Assembly (NCBI GenBank): GCA_016784425.1
Contig: JADHUQ010000014.1
Coordinates: 1 to 21,789, forward strand
DNA length: 21,789 bases
Direction of reading: 5' to 3'
Origin: Candidatus Delongbacteria bacterium
GTDB lineage: Bacteria; CAIWAD01; BS150m-G50
Part shown: piece after piece, positions 1 through 8,508 of the stretch
Position numbering within the stretch: the first letter of the stretch is position 1
Layout of the letters: every line of letters begins with the position of its first letter
Position numbers and translations under genes: made by a program
Notes under the pieces: model-generated
The model's database searches: none
What the model was told of the DNA's origin: nothing
Seen by the model: only the letters and a program-made list of their open reading frames with translations

Positions 1-1076
1 GGACACCCACCGATCTGCCTGCGCAGATGGTTTTTGGTGATTTAGCCACGCTACTCATCGCCTATGCCGACGATGGCGGTTATTATCTTCCGGGGAGTTG
101 GAACGGCATCGGTGATTTCGCACCGGTTGAAGGCTACCGGTTGTTCTGCAGCGCTGATGAAACCCTTCTGATAACAGGAGATCTATTGCCTGCCGAGACG
201 GTTTACACCCTGACCGCCGGGCTCTGGAACTGGCTTGGATATCCTTTCGAAGAGGAAGTCCCGGTAGATATCGCGCTGGCCGACATTACCGATCAGGTTA
301 TCATCGTGCAGAATGACGACGGCTTGATCTGGATACCGGGTGAAATCAACACCCTCGGTAATATGGTGCCCGGTGAGGGGTACCAGGTAGTGGTCAGCAG
401 TTCCACCAGCTTCATCTACCATCCCTGGAGGTTGATCGGGCGCAGCTTACCGGTAGCAAAACTGGATATCGCCATTCCTGCCGACGCCCCCCGCGCCACC
501 GGTCTGCCCTGGAATATTCTCTTCCGTCTGTCGGATGAGTTGCTGGCACTTAATCCGCACACTATCTCCATTTTCGCGGGTGGCCTGCTGGTAGGTAAAG
601 GTTATGTCCAGCACGATTATTCCGTGTCACCTGTTACCTGCTGGGAGGGAGCGCCGGAATACGGGCTGGCTGGATTTACCATCGGAGATCCGGCAATGGT
701 TGTCCTGCAGGACGAAGCGGGTCAGCCCCTCTCCTTTGCCAGTCGTGGTGGCGACCTGCTGCTGGGCCAGGGTGCCTGGGGTGAAACTCACCTGGGGGTG
801 AGGGCACAGAGTTCCATTTCGGTCCAACCGGCTTATCCCAACCCCTTTAATCCGACAATGCAATTGCCTTTCGAACTGACTCGCGAGAGCCGGGTAACGA
901 TAGGTGTAGTCAACATCCTGGGACAGCAGGTTTACAGCCATAGCGCTGTCTACAGCCCCGGTGTCCACCACTTCACGCTGGATGCCGACCAGGCAGATCT
1001 GGTCAACGGGATGTACTTCCTGCAGGTCAGCAGCGGTCAGGAGACAGCTGTACAGAAAATTGTCCTGCTCAAGTAG
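1..1076 (+). CDS. Secreted protein with T9SS-type C-terminal sorting domain, 5' part missing
   Basis: The frame is open from the first full codon at position 3, so the gene starts outside the window; the ATG at 27 has no ribosome binding site and is an internal Met. The visible 358 residues hold at least two related modules of about 70 residues, each with an aromatic/Trp-rich pattern and a 'G-Y' near the end (for example WNWLGYPF ... PGEGYQVVV). Similar modules occur near the end of the giant protein at 13212. The last 80 residues form a type A sorting domain: AYPNPFNPTMQLPFEL, then a 'NILGQQVYS' strand, 'GMYFLQV', and a basic C-terminal KIVLLK. This predicts export to the periplasm by Sec and then across the outer membrane by a T9SS-like machine. 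The enzymatic or binding role is not recognisable. The next gene starts 30 bases downstream, so the two are probably co-transcribed. Confidence 0.85.
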   Translation, partial: TPTDLPAQMVFGDLATLLIAYADDGGYYLPGSWNGIGDFAPVEGYRLFCSADETLLITGDLLPAETVYTLTAGLWNWLGYPFEEEVPVDIALADITDQVIIVQNDDGLIWIPGEINTLGNMVPGEGYQVVVSSSTSFIYHPWRLIGRSLPVAKLDIAIPADAPRATGLPWNILFRLSDELLALNPHTISIFAGGLLVGKGYVQHDYSVSPVTCWEGAPEYGLAGFTIGDPAMVVLQDEAGQPLSFASRGGDLLLGQGAWGETHLGVRAQSSISVQPAYPNPFNPTMQLPFELTRESRVTIGVVNILGQQVYSHSAVYSPGVHHFTLDADQADLVNGMYFLQVSSGQETAVQKIVLLK

Positions 1077-1106
1077 CTCAGACATCGTTATCCAAAGGAG
1101 GCAATA

Positions 1107-4100
1107 ATGAAGACTATAAATAGAATATCCGCCGTGTGCCTGATAGCGATCGGGCTTTTCTTCAGCACGGCGCGTGCCGGTCAGGTAACCATGGGAGACT
1201 GGGATTTTACCGGTATACCCTGTTTTACCAACACTACCTGTGAGTGGGAGTTTACAGTTATACCTGGTCCAAGTGTGATAATCCTGGATACCATCTGCTG
1301 GAGTTGGGGTCAGTTCGACATTATCTATGAAGGGGGCGGCCTCATGTCGGTCACCCTGACAAACTGCAACATAGGGGGTACTGACGGAGCTGATTTCGAC
1401 CTTAATGTTCCGGATGATATCTTCAATCACTATCTGCCGGAAGTAATCGTCGAAATGCCGACCACTTTTTGCAGTTACTGTGGTCCCACCGAGGAACCAG
1501 ATCTGCAGCTTTCCGATGACGGTTATGACTTCGGGCAGGTTTACATCGGTGAAACCGCTGATTGGGTGTTCACGATCTCCAATATTGGTGACGCTGATCT
1601 GGAGGTCACCTCTATCACCAGTGACGATACGGCTTTTACTACCGATTTCACTAATCCTCGCCTGACTATTCCACCTGGAGAGTCTACACCGGTTACAGTC
1701 ACTTTCGAACCGTTGGCCGAGCAGCCTTACGGCACCGATCTGACCATCGTCAGCAACGATCCGGACGGCGATCAGTATGTCACACTGGCCGGTACAGGAA
1801 TTCTACTCCTCGAGCCTGACATCAATCTGCCGGCAGGCACACATGATTTCGGCCTGGTGCCGACGGGTGATGTCGTGTACTGGAACATGGTTGTCGAAAA
1901 CAATGGGACCTCCCTGCTGACTGTTACCGATATCACAGCCGACGATAACGCTTTTGCGGTGGTCTTTACCGATCCGCTCGAAATCGCCGACGGTACCAGT
2001 GAAACTGTGATCGTTTCCTTCGCGCCTACCATGGTACAGGCCTACAGCGGCAACCTGACCATCACCAGTGACGATCCGGATGAAAACCCGCTGCTGGTTC
2101 CCCTGCAGGGAACCGGTGAGGGCGATCTGCTGCAGCACTTCACACCCGTTGCACCAACCGGTTCCCCTTATGCCCTGATCATTGACAGTGCCACTCTCGA
2201 TGGGTCCTCCCTGCTGCAGGGTGACGAGATTGCTGTTTTTGACGGTACCCTCTGCGTCGGTGCTATCTTCTCCACTGGTGTGTGGCCCCTCTATCTGACC
2301 GCCTGGGAAGGTGACAGTGAGCAGGGTTTCCCGGGATTCACTCCCGGGGCTGTCATCACCTGGATCGTCTGGTCAAACGCAGCTGATGCTGAGGCTGAGG
2401 CGGATGCTCTCTATATTATCGGTGACGGTACTTTTGGTTATGGCAACTCTTCCGAGGTGGAGTTGACGGCGGCCCTCACCGCTCCCGATATAGAGCTCAA
2501 CGTCGTCTCCTACGGTTTTGGCGACATTTACATCGGTGAAACTGAGACGCTGGATCTCGTGATCAGTAATGTCGGTGACGCCGATCTCACTGTAAGCGAC
2601 ATCACCAGCGATGAGGCGGTATTCACGACCGATTTTGGTGATCCCCGTGAAGTCATCATACCCGGCGGCTCGCTGTCCGTAACGGTCACCTTCGCACCAT
2701 TAGCGGAGCAGAGTTACAGTGGAACATTGACCATCAGCAGTGACGATCCTGACGATCCGGTAGTGACAGTCGCGCTCGATGGTACCGGTATTCCGGTGCC
2801 GCTGCCGGATATTGAACTTTCAGCCAGCGCTTACGATTTCGAACAGGTCTATCTCGGTGATACCGCCAGCTGGGATCTGATTATCAATAATGTCGGTGAT
2901 GCCGATCTGAATATTGTTGATGTCTACACTGATGATCCGGTCTTTACCACCGATTTCGACCTGGCGCGTGTGGTGATCATACCTGGCGGTTCACTGACCG
3001 TAGCGGTAACCTTCGCACCAGATGCGGTGCAGATTTACAGTGGTCTCCTGATAATCAGCTGCAACGATCCGGATGAACCGGCCGTGACCGTCGATCTTGC
3101 CGGCGAGGGCGTTCCGGCACCGGTGCCCGATATCAATCTCTCAGCCTATACGCACGACTTCGGTCAGGTACTGGTCGGGCAGAGTTCGAATTGGAATCTG
3201 ATCATTCACAATGTGGGTGATGCCGATCTGGAGCTGCTGGACATTGTCGGTGATAATCCGGTTTTCACAACCGATTTCGACCTTACGCGTGAGATTATCA
3301 TACCTGGCGGTTCACTGACCGTAGCGGTAACCTTCGCACCGGACGCCGAACAGGCCTATAACGGAACCCTGATGATCACCAGTAATGATCCCGACGAGTC
3401 GATTGTGGGGGTGGCATTGATGGGAGAAGGGACTGCGGTCCCGGTACCTGATATCGATCTCTCTGCCACCATTTATGATTTCGGACAGGTTTATGTCGGT
3501 GCGACCGGCAGTTGGGATCTGGTCATCAGCAATGTCGGTAGCGCAGACCTGGAGGTCAGCGACATCAGCAGTGATGAAGCAGTCTTCACCACCGATTTTG
3601 AAACAACCCGCCTGGCCATTCCAGCCGGTGAAACAGTGACAGTAGCGGTGACCTTTGCCCCGATGCTGGTGCAGAGCTACAGCGGTATCCTGTCGATCTA
3701 CAGTAATGATCCGGATGAGCCGACCCTCACCGTCGAACTTGCCGGTGAAGGCATGCCGTTGCCCGCACCGGATATTGAGCTCTCTGCGACCAGCTATGAT
3801 TACGGCACGGTTTATGTCGGTACCAGCGACACCTGGGACATGGTTATCAGTAATGTCGGTAACGCCGATCTGGAGGTTACCGGCATCAGCAGCGACGAGC
3901 CGGCCTTCACCACACCCTATTTCGACGACTTACGCGCGGTCATTCCTCCCGGTGAGACAATTACGGTAGAGGTGTTGTTCTCTCCTGAACTGGTACAGCT
4001 CTATAATGGTACCCTGACCATCAGCAGCGATGATCCGGATGAACCGGAGCGGCTCGTTTCCCTTACCGGTGAGGGCAGTCCCGCACTGGAACCGGATATC

Positions 4101-6740
4101 GATCTCTCCGCCACCGTTCACGATTTCGGCCAGCTGGCTGTGGGTGAAGTTTTGAACTGGGAACTTACCGTTTATAATCTTGGTGACGCTGATCTCGATG
4201 TCACCGATCTCTCCAGTGATGAACCCGCATTCACTGCTGCGTTTGCTACCCGGGAGATTATTATCCCGGGCGGTTCGGCACAGCTGACCGTGAGTTTCGC
4301 ACCCACTGAAGTGGTTCTTTACGCCGGTACCCTGTCAATCAGCAGTAACGACCCGGATGAAAGCGTAATGACGGTCGATCTAGCCGGCGAGGGTATCCCC
4401 GCCACGGCACCCGATATCGACCTTTCTGCAACCGCCTGGGATTTCGGTGCGGTACTGATCGACGAAACCGCCGACTGGGAACTGGTCATCAGCAATCTCG
4501 GTGACGCCGATCTCGATATCAGCGAGATCACCAGCGACGAACCGGCTTTCACTGCAGCGTTTGCCTTGAGGACAGTAATACCCCCCGGCGGTTATGAAAC
4601 AGTTATCGTAACCTTCTCTCCGACCGAGGGCATCGAATACAACGGCACCCTCAGTATCCTCAGCGACGATCCGGATGAGAGTGTAGTCACTGTTGCCCTG
4701 ACCGGAAGTGGTGATGAAACCAACTATCCCCCGACGCTGGAATTGCCTGACAGCTTTACCTTTGCAGAGGATGAACTGCTGGTGGTTGACTTCAGCCTCT
4801 ACGCCGATGATATCAACGGTGACGAACTGCTGTTGACCACCGAGAGTGGTGTCAACATTCATGCCGCGATTGCAGGCCTGCAGGTTACCTTCACCGCTGA
4901 TCCCGATTGGAACGGTTCAGAAACCTTCACCTTCACGGTGGACGACCAGAGCCGTGAAACCGCCAGCGACGAAGTGCTGGTGATCGTGGAGCCGGTCAAC
5001 GACGCACCGGTACTGGAACTGCCCGACAGCTTCACTTTTGAGGAGGATGGCAGCCTGCTGTTGGATATCAATGACTGGGCGGACGATGTCGACGGTGATG
5101 ACCTGCTGCTCTATACTACCGGTGGTGTCAACATTGACACCCAGCTTGACGGCATGATGGTCACCCTGACCGCGGAGGAGAACTGGTACGGTGAGGAGAC
5201 GCTCACCTTCCTGGTCAGTGACGGCCGTGCCCGCGACCTGGACAGTGACGAGGTGCTGGTGATCGTGACACCGGTCAATGACAGCCCGGTGATCGACCTG
5301 CCAAATCTCTTCCTGTTCGATGAGGATGCAAGCCTGGTTGAGGACTTTGCCCCCTACCTGGACGATATCGACGGCGATGAATATACCCTTGACTACGCTG
5401 GAGGTGACGCTATCCAGGTGGAAATCACCGGATTTACAGTCACCTTCACTGCCGATCTGAACTGGCACGGCAGCGAGACCATCACCTTCTCGGTGGATGA
5501 TATGCAGGGACGTCTCATTGCCTACGACTATGTACTGGTTGCGGTGAGCAGCGTCAACGACCCGCCCACCCTGGAGCTGCCGGTCTCACTTTCCTTCCTG
5601 GAGGATAGTGAACTAGTGGTTGATTTCGGCGAGTACGCCACCGATGTCGATGGCGACCAGATGCTGCTCAGCACTGATGACGGTGTCAATATCCACACGG
5701 TAATTATCGGTATGCAGGCTACCTTCACCGCCGACCCGGGATGGTTCGGGGAGGAGACCTTCACCTTTACTGTCGACGATCAGCATGGTGAAACCGTCAG
5801 CGACCAGCTGCTGGTGATTGTGGAATCGGTACCTGAACCTGAGCTCTTTATCGATATCGCTACCCATGATTTCGGTCTGGTCGAAGTGGGTGACGCGCCG
5901 GAGTGGCAGCTGGAAATTGCCAACAACGGGGACGGCGATCTTGAACTGACCGCTGTCATTTCAGATGAAGCGGCATTCACCACCGATTTCCCCGGTACAC
6001 TGATAATCGCCCCTGAGGGGAGCGCCCAGGTAACCGTGACCTTTACCCCGCTGGCTGAAGCAACTTACAGCGGTACTCTGACTATCGCCAGCAACGACGC
6101 TGGTGGTGATGCGTTTGTCACACTTAACGGTGAAGGTTGGCAGGCCGATCCGCCGCTACCCTTCAGCCTGCTTGCACCGGCGAATGGTGCCGAGGTGGAG
6201 TTGCCTCTCACCTGCAGCTGGGAGGCGACGACCGATCCCGATCCGGGTGATGTCATCACCTACTATCTCTACCTGTTCGGTGATGAAGCGCTGAGCGATA
6301 CCCTGCTGACAGTCGAGGTGGATGGGACCAGTTACCAGCTGGAGGAGTTGCCGGCAGCCGCCAGTTACTGGTGGCATGTGCTGGCGCTGGACACCAACAG
6401 CGGTGGTACCCTTTCTGACGAGACCTGGTCCTTTGACTGGCTGGATGTGGTTGGCACCATCTACAACGGCATTCCGGTACAGTTCAGTATCGCCACCCTT
6501 TATCCCAACCCGTTCAATCCGGAGGTGACGGTGGTCTACGGTGTACCGCAACCGGCGTATGTCAGTGCCGCCATTTATGACATGAGCGGGCGGTTGGTCA
6601 CCCATATCGATCCCGGTTTTGTACAGCCCGGTTACCAGACTTTCACCTGGAGACCGACCGGCGCAACCGGTATCTACTTCCTGCAGATGAGTTCCGACAG
6701 CGGCTGGCGTGAAACCCAGCGGCTTATCTACCTGAAGTAG
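1107..6740 (+). CDS. Large secreted modular protein: ten ASH/HYDIN-like domains, four tandem-95 repeats, T9SS sorting domain
   Basis: The ATG at 1107 follows a near-perfect Shine-Dalgarno AAAGGAGG and opens a signal peptide (cleavage likely after ARA, residue 24). The order in the 1877-residue protein is: unique N-terminus; two ASH-like domains from residues 130 and 236; an inserted module at 340-458 with a 'DGSSLLQGDEIAVFDG' core, a kind I recall as recurrent in FCB secreted proteins; seven more ASH domains of about 107 residues starting near 459, 567, 674, 781, 888, 996 and 1102; four tandem-95/cadherin-like domains from 1209, 1300, 1393 and 1486, each with an 'xED' strand and a 'D-x-D/N-G-D' loop; a tenth ASH domain from 1578; an FN3-like domain near 1683-1780; and a type A sorting domain with LYPNPFNPE near 1798. 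ASH repeats carry 'DFGxVxVGxxxxWxLxIxNVGDADLxV' style cores. It is most likely a long, stalk-like surface or secreted structural protein. No catalytic domain is visible. Ligand and partner are unknown. Confidence 0.9.
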   Translation: MKTINRISAVCLIAIGLFFSTARAGQVTMGDWDFTGIPCFTNTTCEWEFTVIPGPSVIILDTICWSWGQFDIIYEGGGLMSVTLTNCNIGGTDGADFDLNVPDDIFNHYLPEVIVEMPTTFCSYCGPTEEPDLQLSDDGYDFGQVYIGETADWVFTISNIGDADLEVTSITSDDTAFTTDFTNPRLTIPPGESTPVTVTFEPLAEQPYGTDLTIVSNDPDGDQYVTLAGTGILLLEPDINLPAGTHDFGLVPTGDVVYWNMVVENNGTSLLTVTDITADDNAFAVVFTDPLEIADGTSETVIVSFAPTMVQAYSGNLTITSDDPDENPLLVPLQGTGEGDLLQHFTPVAPTGSPYALIIDSATLDGSSLLQGDEIAVFDGTLCVGAIFSTGVWPLYLTAWEGDSEQGFPGFTPGAVITWIVWSNAADAEAEADALYIIGDGTFGYGNSSEVELTAALTAPDIELNVVSYGFGDIYIGETETLDLVISNVGDADLTVSDITSDEAVFTTDFGDPREVIIPGGSLSVTVTFAPLAEQSYSGTLTISSDDPDDPVVTVALDGTGIPVPLPDIELSASAYDFEQVYLGDTASWDLIINNVGDADLNIVDVYTDDPVFTTDFDLARVVIIPGGSLTVAVTFAPDAVQIYSGLLIISCNDPDEPAVTVDLAGEGVPAPVPDINLSAYTHDFGQVLVGQSSNWNLIIHNVGDADLELLDIVGDNPVFTTDFDLTREIIIPGGSLTVAVTFAPDAEQAYNGTLMITSNDPDESIVGVALMGEGTAVPVPDIDLSATIYDFGQVYVGATGSWDLVISNVGSADLEVSDISSDEAVFTTDFETTRLAIPAGETVTVAVTFAPMLVQSYSGILSIYSNDPDEPTLTVELAGEGMPLPAPDIELSATSYDYGTVYVGTSDTWDMVISNVGNADLEVTGISSDEPAFTTPYFDDLRAVIPPGETITVEVLFSPELVQLYNGTLTISSDDPDEPERLVSLTGEGSPALEPDIDLSATVHDFGQLAVGEVLNWELTVYNLGDADLDVTDLSSDEPAFTAAFATREIIIPGGSAQLTVSFAPTEVVLYAGTLSISSNDPDESVMTVDLAGEGIPATAPDIDLSATAWDFGAVLIDETADWELVISNLGDADLDISEITSDEPAFTAAFALRTVIPPGGYETVIVTFSPTEGIEYNGTLSILSDDPDESVVTVALTGSGDETNYPPTLELPDSFTFAEDELLVVDFSLYADDINGDELLLTTESGVNIHAAIAGLQVTFTADPDWNGSETFTFTVDDQSRETASDEVLVIVEPVNDAPVLELPDSFTFEEDGSLLLDINDWADDVDGDDLLLYTTGGVNIDTQLDGMMVTLTAEENWYGEETLTFLVSDGRARDLDSDEVLVIVTPVNDSPVIDLPNLFLFDEDASLVEDFAPYLDDIDGDEYTLDYAGGDAIQVEITGFTVTFTADLNWHGSETITFSVDDMQGRLIAYDYVLVAVSSVNDPPTLELPVSLSFLEDSELVVDFGEYATDVDGDQMLLSTDDGVNIHTVIIGMQATFTADPGWFGEETFTFTVDDQHGETVSDQLLVIVESVPEPELFIDIATHDFGLVEVGDAPEWQLEIANNGDGDLELTAVISDEAAFTTDFPGTLIIAPEGSAQVTVTFTPLAEATYSGTLTIASNDAGGDAFVTLNGEGWQADPPLPFSLLAPANGAEVELPLTCSWEATTDPDPGDVITYYLYLFGDEALSDTLLTVEVDGTSYQLEELPAAASYWWHVLALDTNSGGTLSDETWSFDWLDVVGTIYNGIPVQFSIATLYPNPFNPEVTVVYGVPQPAYVSAAIYDMSGRLVTHIDPGFVQPGYQTFTWRPTGATGIYFLQMSSDSGWRETQRLIYLK
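1494..4730 (+). repeat. Tandem coding repeats for nine ASH/HYDIN-like domains
   Basis: The period is about 321 bases (107 codons), interrupted once by an unrelated module at 2124-2480. Neighbouring copies are clearly paralogous at the DNA level. Copies four and five share a 44-base identical block (2976-3019 and 3297-3340, exactly 321 bases apart), which points to recent duplication or gene conversion. A tenth, more distant copy is at 5838-6150. Confidence 0.85.
4731..5837 (+). repeat. Four tandem-95 / cadherin-like coding repeats
   Basis: Four units of about 276 bases (92 codons) begin at 4731, 5004, 5283 and 5562. Each encodes a LELPxSFxFxED start, an acidic loop (DDVDGDD, DDIDGDE, TDVDGDQ and similar), a 'W-x-G-x-E-T-x-T-F' strand and a closing 'VLVIVxxVND'. 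Acidic loops of this type usually bind calcium between domains in cadherin-like repeats; binding here is inferred. Confidence 0.8.
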
Positions 6741-6790
6741 TGGAAAACTGACCAAAGGCAGCGTTCCACAGTTTGAATCTGTTCACAAAA

Positions 6791-6816
6791 GACCCGGCAT
6801 GCGTCGGGTTTTTTTT
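6791..6816 (+). terminator. Intrinsic terminator after the ASH-repeat gene
   Basis: A hairpin with arms ACCCGGC and GTCGGGT (one G-T pair) around the loop ATGC is followed by a run of eight T. It starts about 50 bases after the stop codon at 6740 and closes the upstream secreted-protein transcript. Confidence 0.85.
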
Positions 6817-6885
6817 GCTGTTTCGAGAATTGGCGTAGGGGGCGGTTCAACTGTCCAGATCTGGTGTCACTTTCCAGCTAACCTC

Positions 6886-6939
6886 TTGTAATTACAGCAC
6901 CAACCGGGGTCGGACCCGGTTTAAACATTGTAATTACAG
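6886..6939. repeat. Pair of identical palindromes flanking a GC-rich hairpin
   Basis: TTGTAATTACAG occurs twice, at 6886-6897 and 6928-6939. Each contains the perfect 10-base palindrome TGTAATTACA. Their centres lie 42 bases apart, about four helical turns. Between them is a second inverted repeat, AACCGGG (6902-6908) and CCCGGTT (6915-6921), with a GTCGGA loop. The layout would fit a cooperative operator pair or a REP-like palindromic element of the GGGTCxGACCC type seen as targets of REP-associated transposases. The sequence does not decide between them. Confidence 0.5.
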
Positions 6940-6977
6940 GGGATACCCTGCAATAATGGCCTGAAAACGCCCTTTAA

Positions 6978-6994
6978 CGCCCCTTTTTGGGGCG
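6978..6994. other. Short perfect hairpin with a T5 loop
   Basis: The arms CGCCCC and GGGGCG pair perfectly around TTTTT and are followed by AAAA. There is no T-run after the stem on either strand, so it is a weak terminator candidate at best. The rest of 6817-7068 holds no open frame that looks coding. Confidence 0.4.
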
Positions 6995-7068
6995 AAAACC
7001 GCCAGGTTCAGATTTCGACAAAGCGTTAATACATCCACCACAATTTCCCCTTGCTCATCCCACTACAC

Positions 7069-7097
7069 TTGACAAAAACACCCGGCAGGTGTAAACT
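7069..7097 (+). promoter_or_regulatory. Sigma-70-type promoter of the riboflavin operon
   Basis: A consensus -35 box TTGACA (7069-7074) is separated by exactly 17 bases from the -10-like TAAACT (7092-7097). The expected transcription start, about 7104, coincides with the first paired base of the FMN riboswitch. This is strong positional support for the promoter. Confidence 0.75.
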
Positions 7098-7104
7098 TCA
7101 TCAC

Positions 7105-7232
7105 TGCTTCGGGGATGGGTGAAATTCCCTGCCGGCGGTGATGGGATTTAATCCCTGAGTCCGCGAGTTCCGTTAACGGAATTGAACCGGTGAGAATCCG
7201 GTACCGACGGTATAGTCCGGATGGGAGAAGCA
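7105..7232 (+). promoter_or_regulatory. FMN riboswitch (RFN element)
   Basis: The conserved RFN core is present: TTCGGGGATGGGTGAAATTC, then TGCCGGCGGTGATGGG, a 'GAGTCCGCGAG' segment, 'CCGGTGAGAATCCGG', 'ACCGACGGTATAGTCCGGAT' and the closing GGGAGAAG. Helix P1 forms between 7105-7110 (TGCTTC) and 7227-7232 (GAAGCA). A variable hairpin with arms TTCCG and CGGAA lies near 7168-7181. Aptamers of this family bind flavin mononucleotide and turn off riboflavin synthesis or import genes. Its place immediately before ribD fits that role exactly. Confidence 0.97.
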
Positions 7233-7326
7233 ACAGCAACTGACAGGTCTCGGCCTCCGGCTTCATCTACCATGGAGCCTCTCCCCTCGTAATTCCCCGA
7301 AATAACAGCCTATCTGGAGTCGACTC
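7233..7326 (+). promoter_or_regulatory. Expression platform and ribosome binding site of ribD
   Basis: Between the aptamer and the ribD start there is no GC-rich stem followed by a T-run, so a classical transcription attenuator is not seen. One modest hairpin is possible (GGCTTC 7259-7264 with GGAGCC 7274-7279). The Shine-Dalgarno TGGAG at 7315-7319 overlaps a 10-base palindrome GAGTCGACTC (7317-7326) that abuts the ATG. Control at translation initiation is therefore the more likely mode; this is inference. Confidence 0.5.
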
Positions 7327-8508
7327 ATGTCGTTTTCCGTATTGGAGCGTCAGGCGATGCAACTGGCCCTGCAACTGGCAGAGCAGGGCAGGGGACAGGT
7401 TTCTCCCAACCCGCTGGTGGGAGCAGTCCTGCTGCGCGATGGTGCTATTACCGGACAGGCCTTTCACGAGCGGTTGGGCGGATTGCACGCAGAAGCGCAA
7501 CTCCTGCAATCGCTACCCGCTTCTGTGACAGAAGGTGCCACCCTGGTTGTGAACCTGGAACCCTGCAATCACCAGGGTCGCACGCCACCCTGCGCCCGGC
7601 TGGTAGCAGAACGGGGTATTAAAAGAGTAGTGATTGCCACCCGGGATCCCAACCAGCAGGTAAAGGGTGGTGGGGCAGAGTTCCTGCGCCACCAGGGTGT
7701 AGTGGTGGAATGCGGATTGCTGGCTGTGGAAGCAGCGCGCCTGAATCGCGGTTTTCTGGCGCGCCACCTGCTGGAACACCCCTGGGTTACCCTCAAGATC
7801 GCCCGCACCCTCGATAATTGTATCACACCCGCCGGCTCCACCACCGGTGCTATCACTGGAGTGGCCGCCCACCGCGACTCACACCGGCTGCGTGCGGAGC
7901 ACGACGCGATCCTGGTTGGCATTAACACAATCATCAACGACAACCCGCAACTCAATGTGAGACATCTGCCCCCGGCGAACCCTGCAGGTTCTGATGCGGC
8001 CGGGCCGCTATCCACACCGGTGAAGGTAGTACTTGACCAGCGGTTACGCTTGCCGCTGACGTCTCACGTTGTGAAGCGAGTGCCAGCAGAGCCTCTCTGG
8101 GTATTAACTTCGGAGGATGCAATAGAAACCGAAGCCGCGGATAAATTGCGGAAAGCAGGTGTCGTCCTGATCCCGATCGCAAGTGTTGACGGTCTGCTCG
8201 ATCCGGCGCAAGTCCTGGGTGTACTGCTGGAGCGTGGCATCAACTCGGTACTGATTGAAGGTGGTGCCGGTGTGTATCACACTTTCTCTGCGGCGGCCTG
8301 CTTCGACGAGTTGGTGATCTACACCGCCGGTTGGATCGCCGGTGACGGGCTGCAGTTACGGCCAGCACCCACCAGGCTGGAGCTGGAGTTGGATGACGTG
8401 ATACAAATAGAAAATGATACCCGCGCCCGATATAGTATCCCGACTGTGAGCCGGCGTTGGCTGCAGTTTATCGAGACCGGGAGGGAGGACAGATGTTTAC
8501 CGGACTGA
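7327..8508 (+). CDS. ribD: Bifunctional pyrimidine deaminase/reductase RibD
   Basis: The protein catalyses the second and third steps after GTP cyclohydrolase II: deamination of the diaminopyrimidine ribosyl phosphate, then NADPH-dependent reduction of the ribosyl side chain. The 393 residues are slightly longer than the usual 360-380. The deaminase domain shows SPNPLVGAV at 26-34, the zinc/catalytic HAEA with His54 and Glu56, and the PCxxxGxTPPC motif with Cys80 and Cys89. The reductase domain begins near residue 150 (HPWVTLKIARTLDN) and includes RAEHDAILVGINTIINDNP and the VLIEGGAGVY glycine motif. The usual SLDGK is TLDNC here, a small departure in the substrate/cofactor region. It is the first gene of the operon, directly under the FMN riboswitch. 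Its last 16 bases overlap the start of the next gene, which suggests translational coupling. Confidence 0.97.
   Translation: MSFSVLERQAMQLALQLAEQGRGQVSPNPLVGAVLLRDGAITGQAFHERLGGLHAEAQLLQSLPASVTEGATLVVNLEPCNHQGRTPPCARLVAERGIKRVVIATRDPNQQVKGGGAEFLRHQGVVVECGLLAVEAARLNRGFLARHLLEHPWVTLKIARTLDNCITPAGSTTGAITGVAAHRDSHRLRAEHDAILVGINTIINDNPQLNVRHLPPANPAGSDAAGPLSTPVKVVLDQRLRLPLTSHVVKRVPAEPLWVLTSEDAIETEAADKLRKAGVVLIPIASVDGLLDPAQVLGVLLERGINSVLIEGGAGVYHTFSAAACFDELVIYTAGWIAGDGLQLRPAPTRLELELDDVIQIENDTRARYSIPTVSRRWLQFIETGREDRCLPD

Noticed and set aside
627..1430. Minus-strand open frame (267 codons) spanning the first two genes
   Set aside because: It overlaps the sorting domain of the first gene and the signal peptide and start of the second, both well supported on the + strand.
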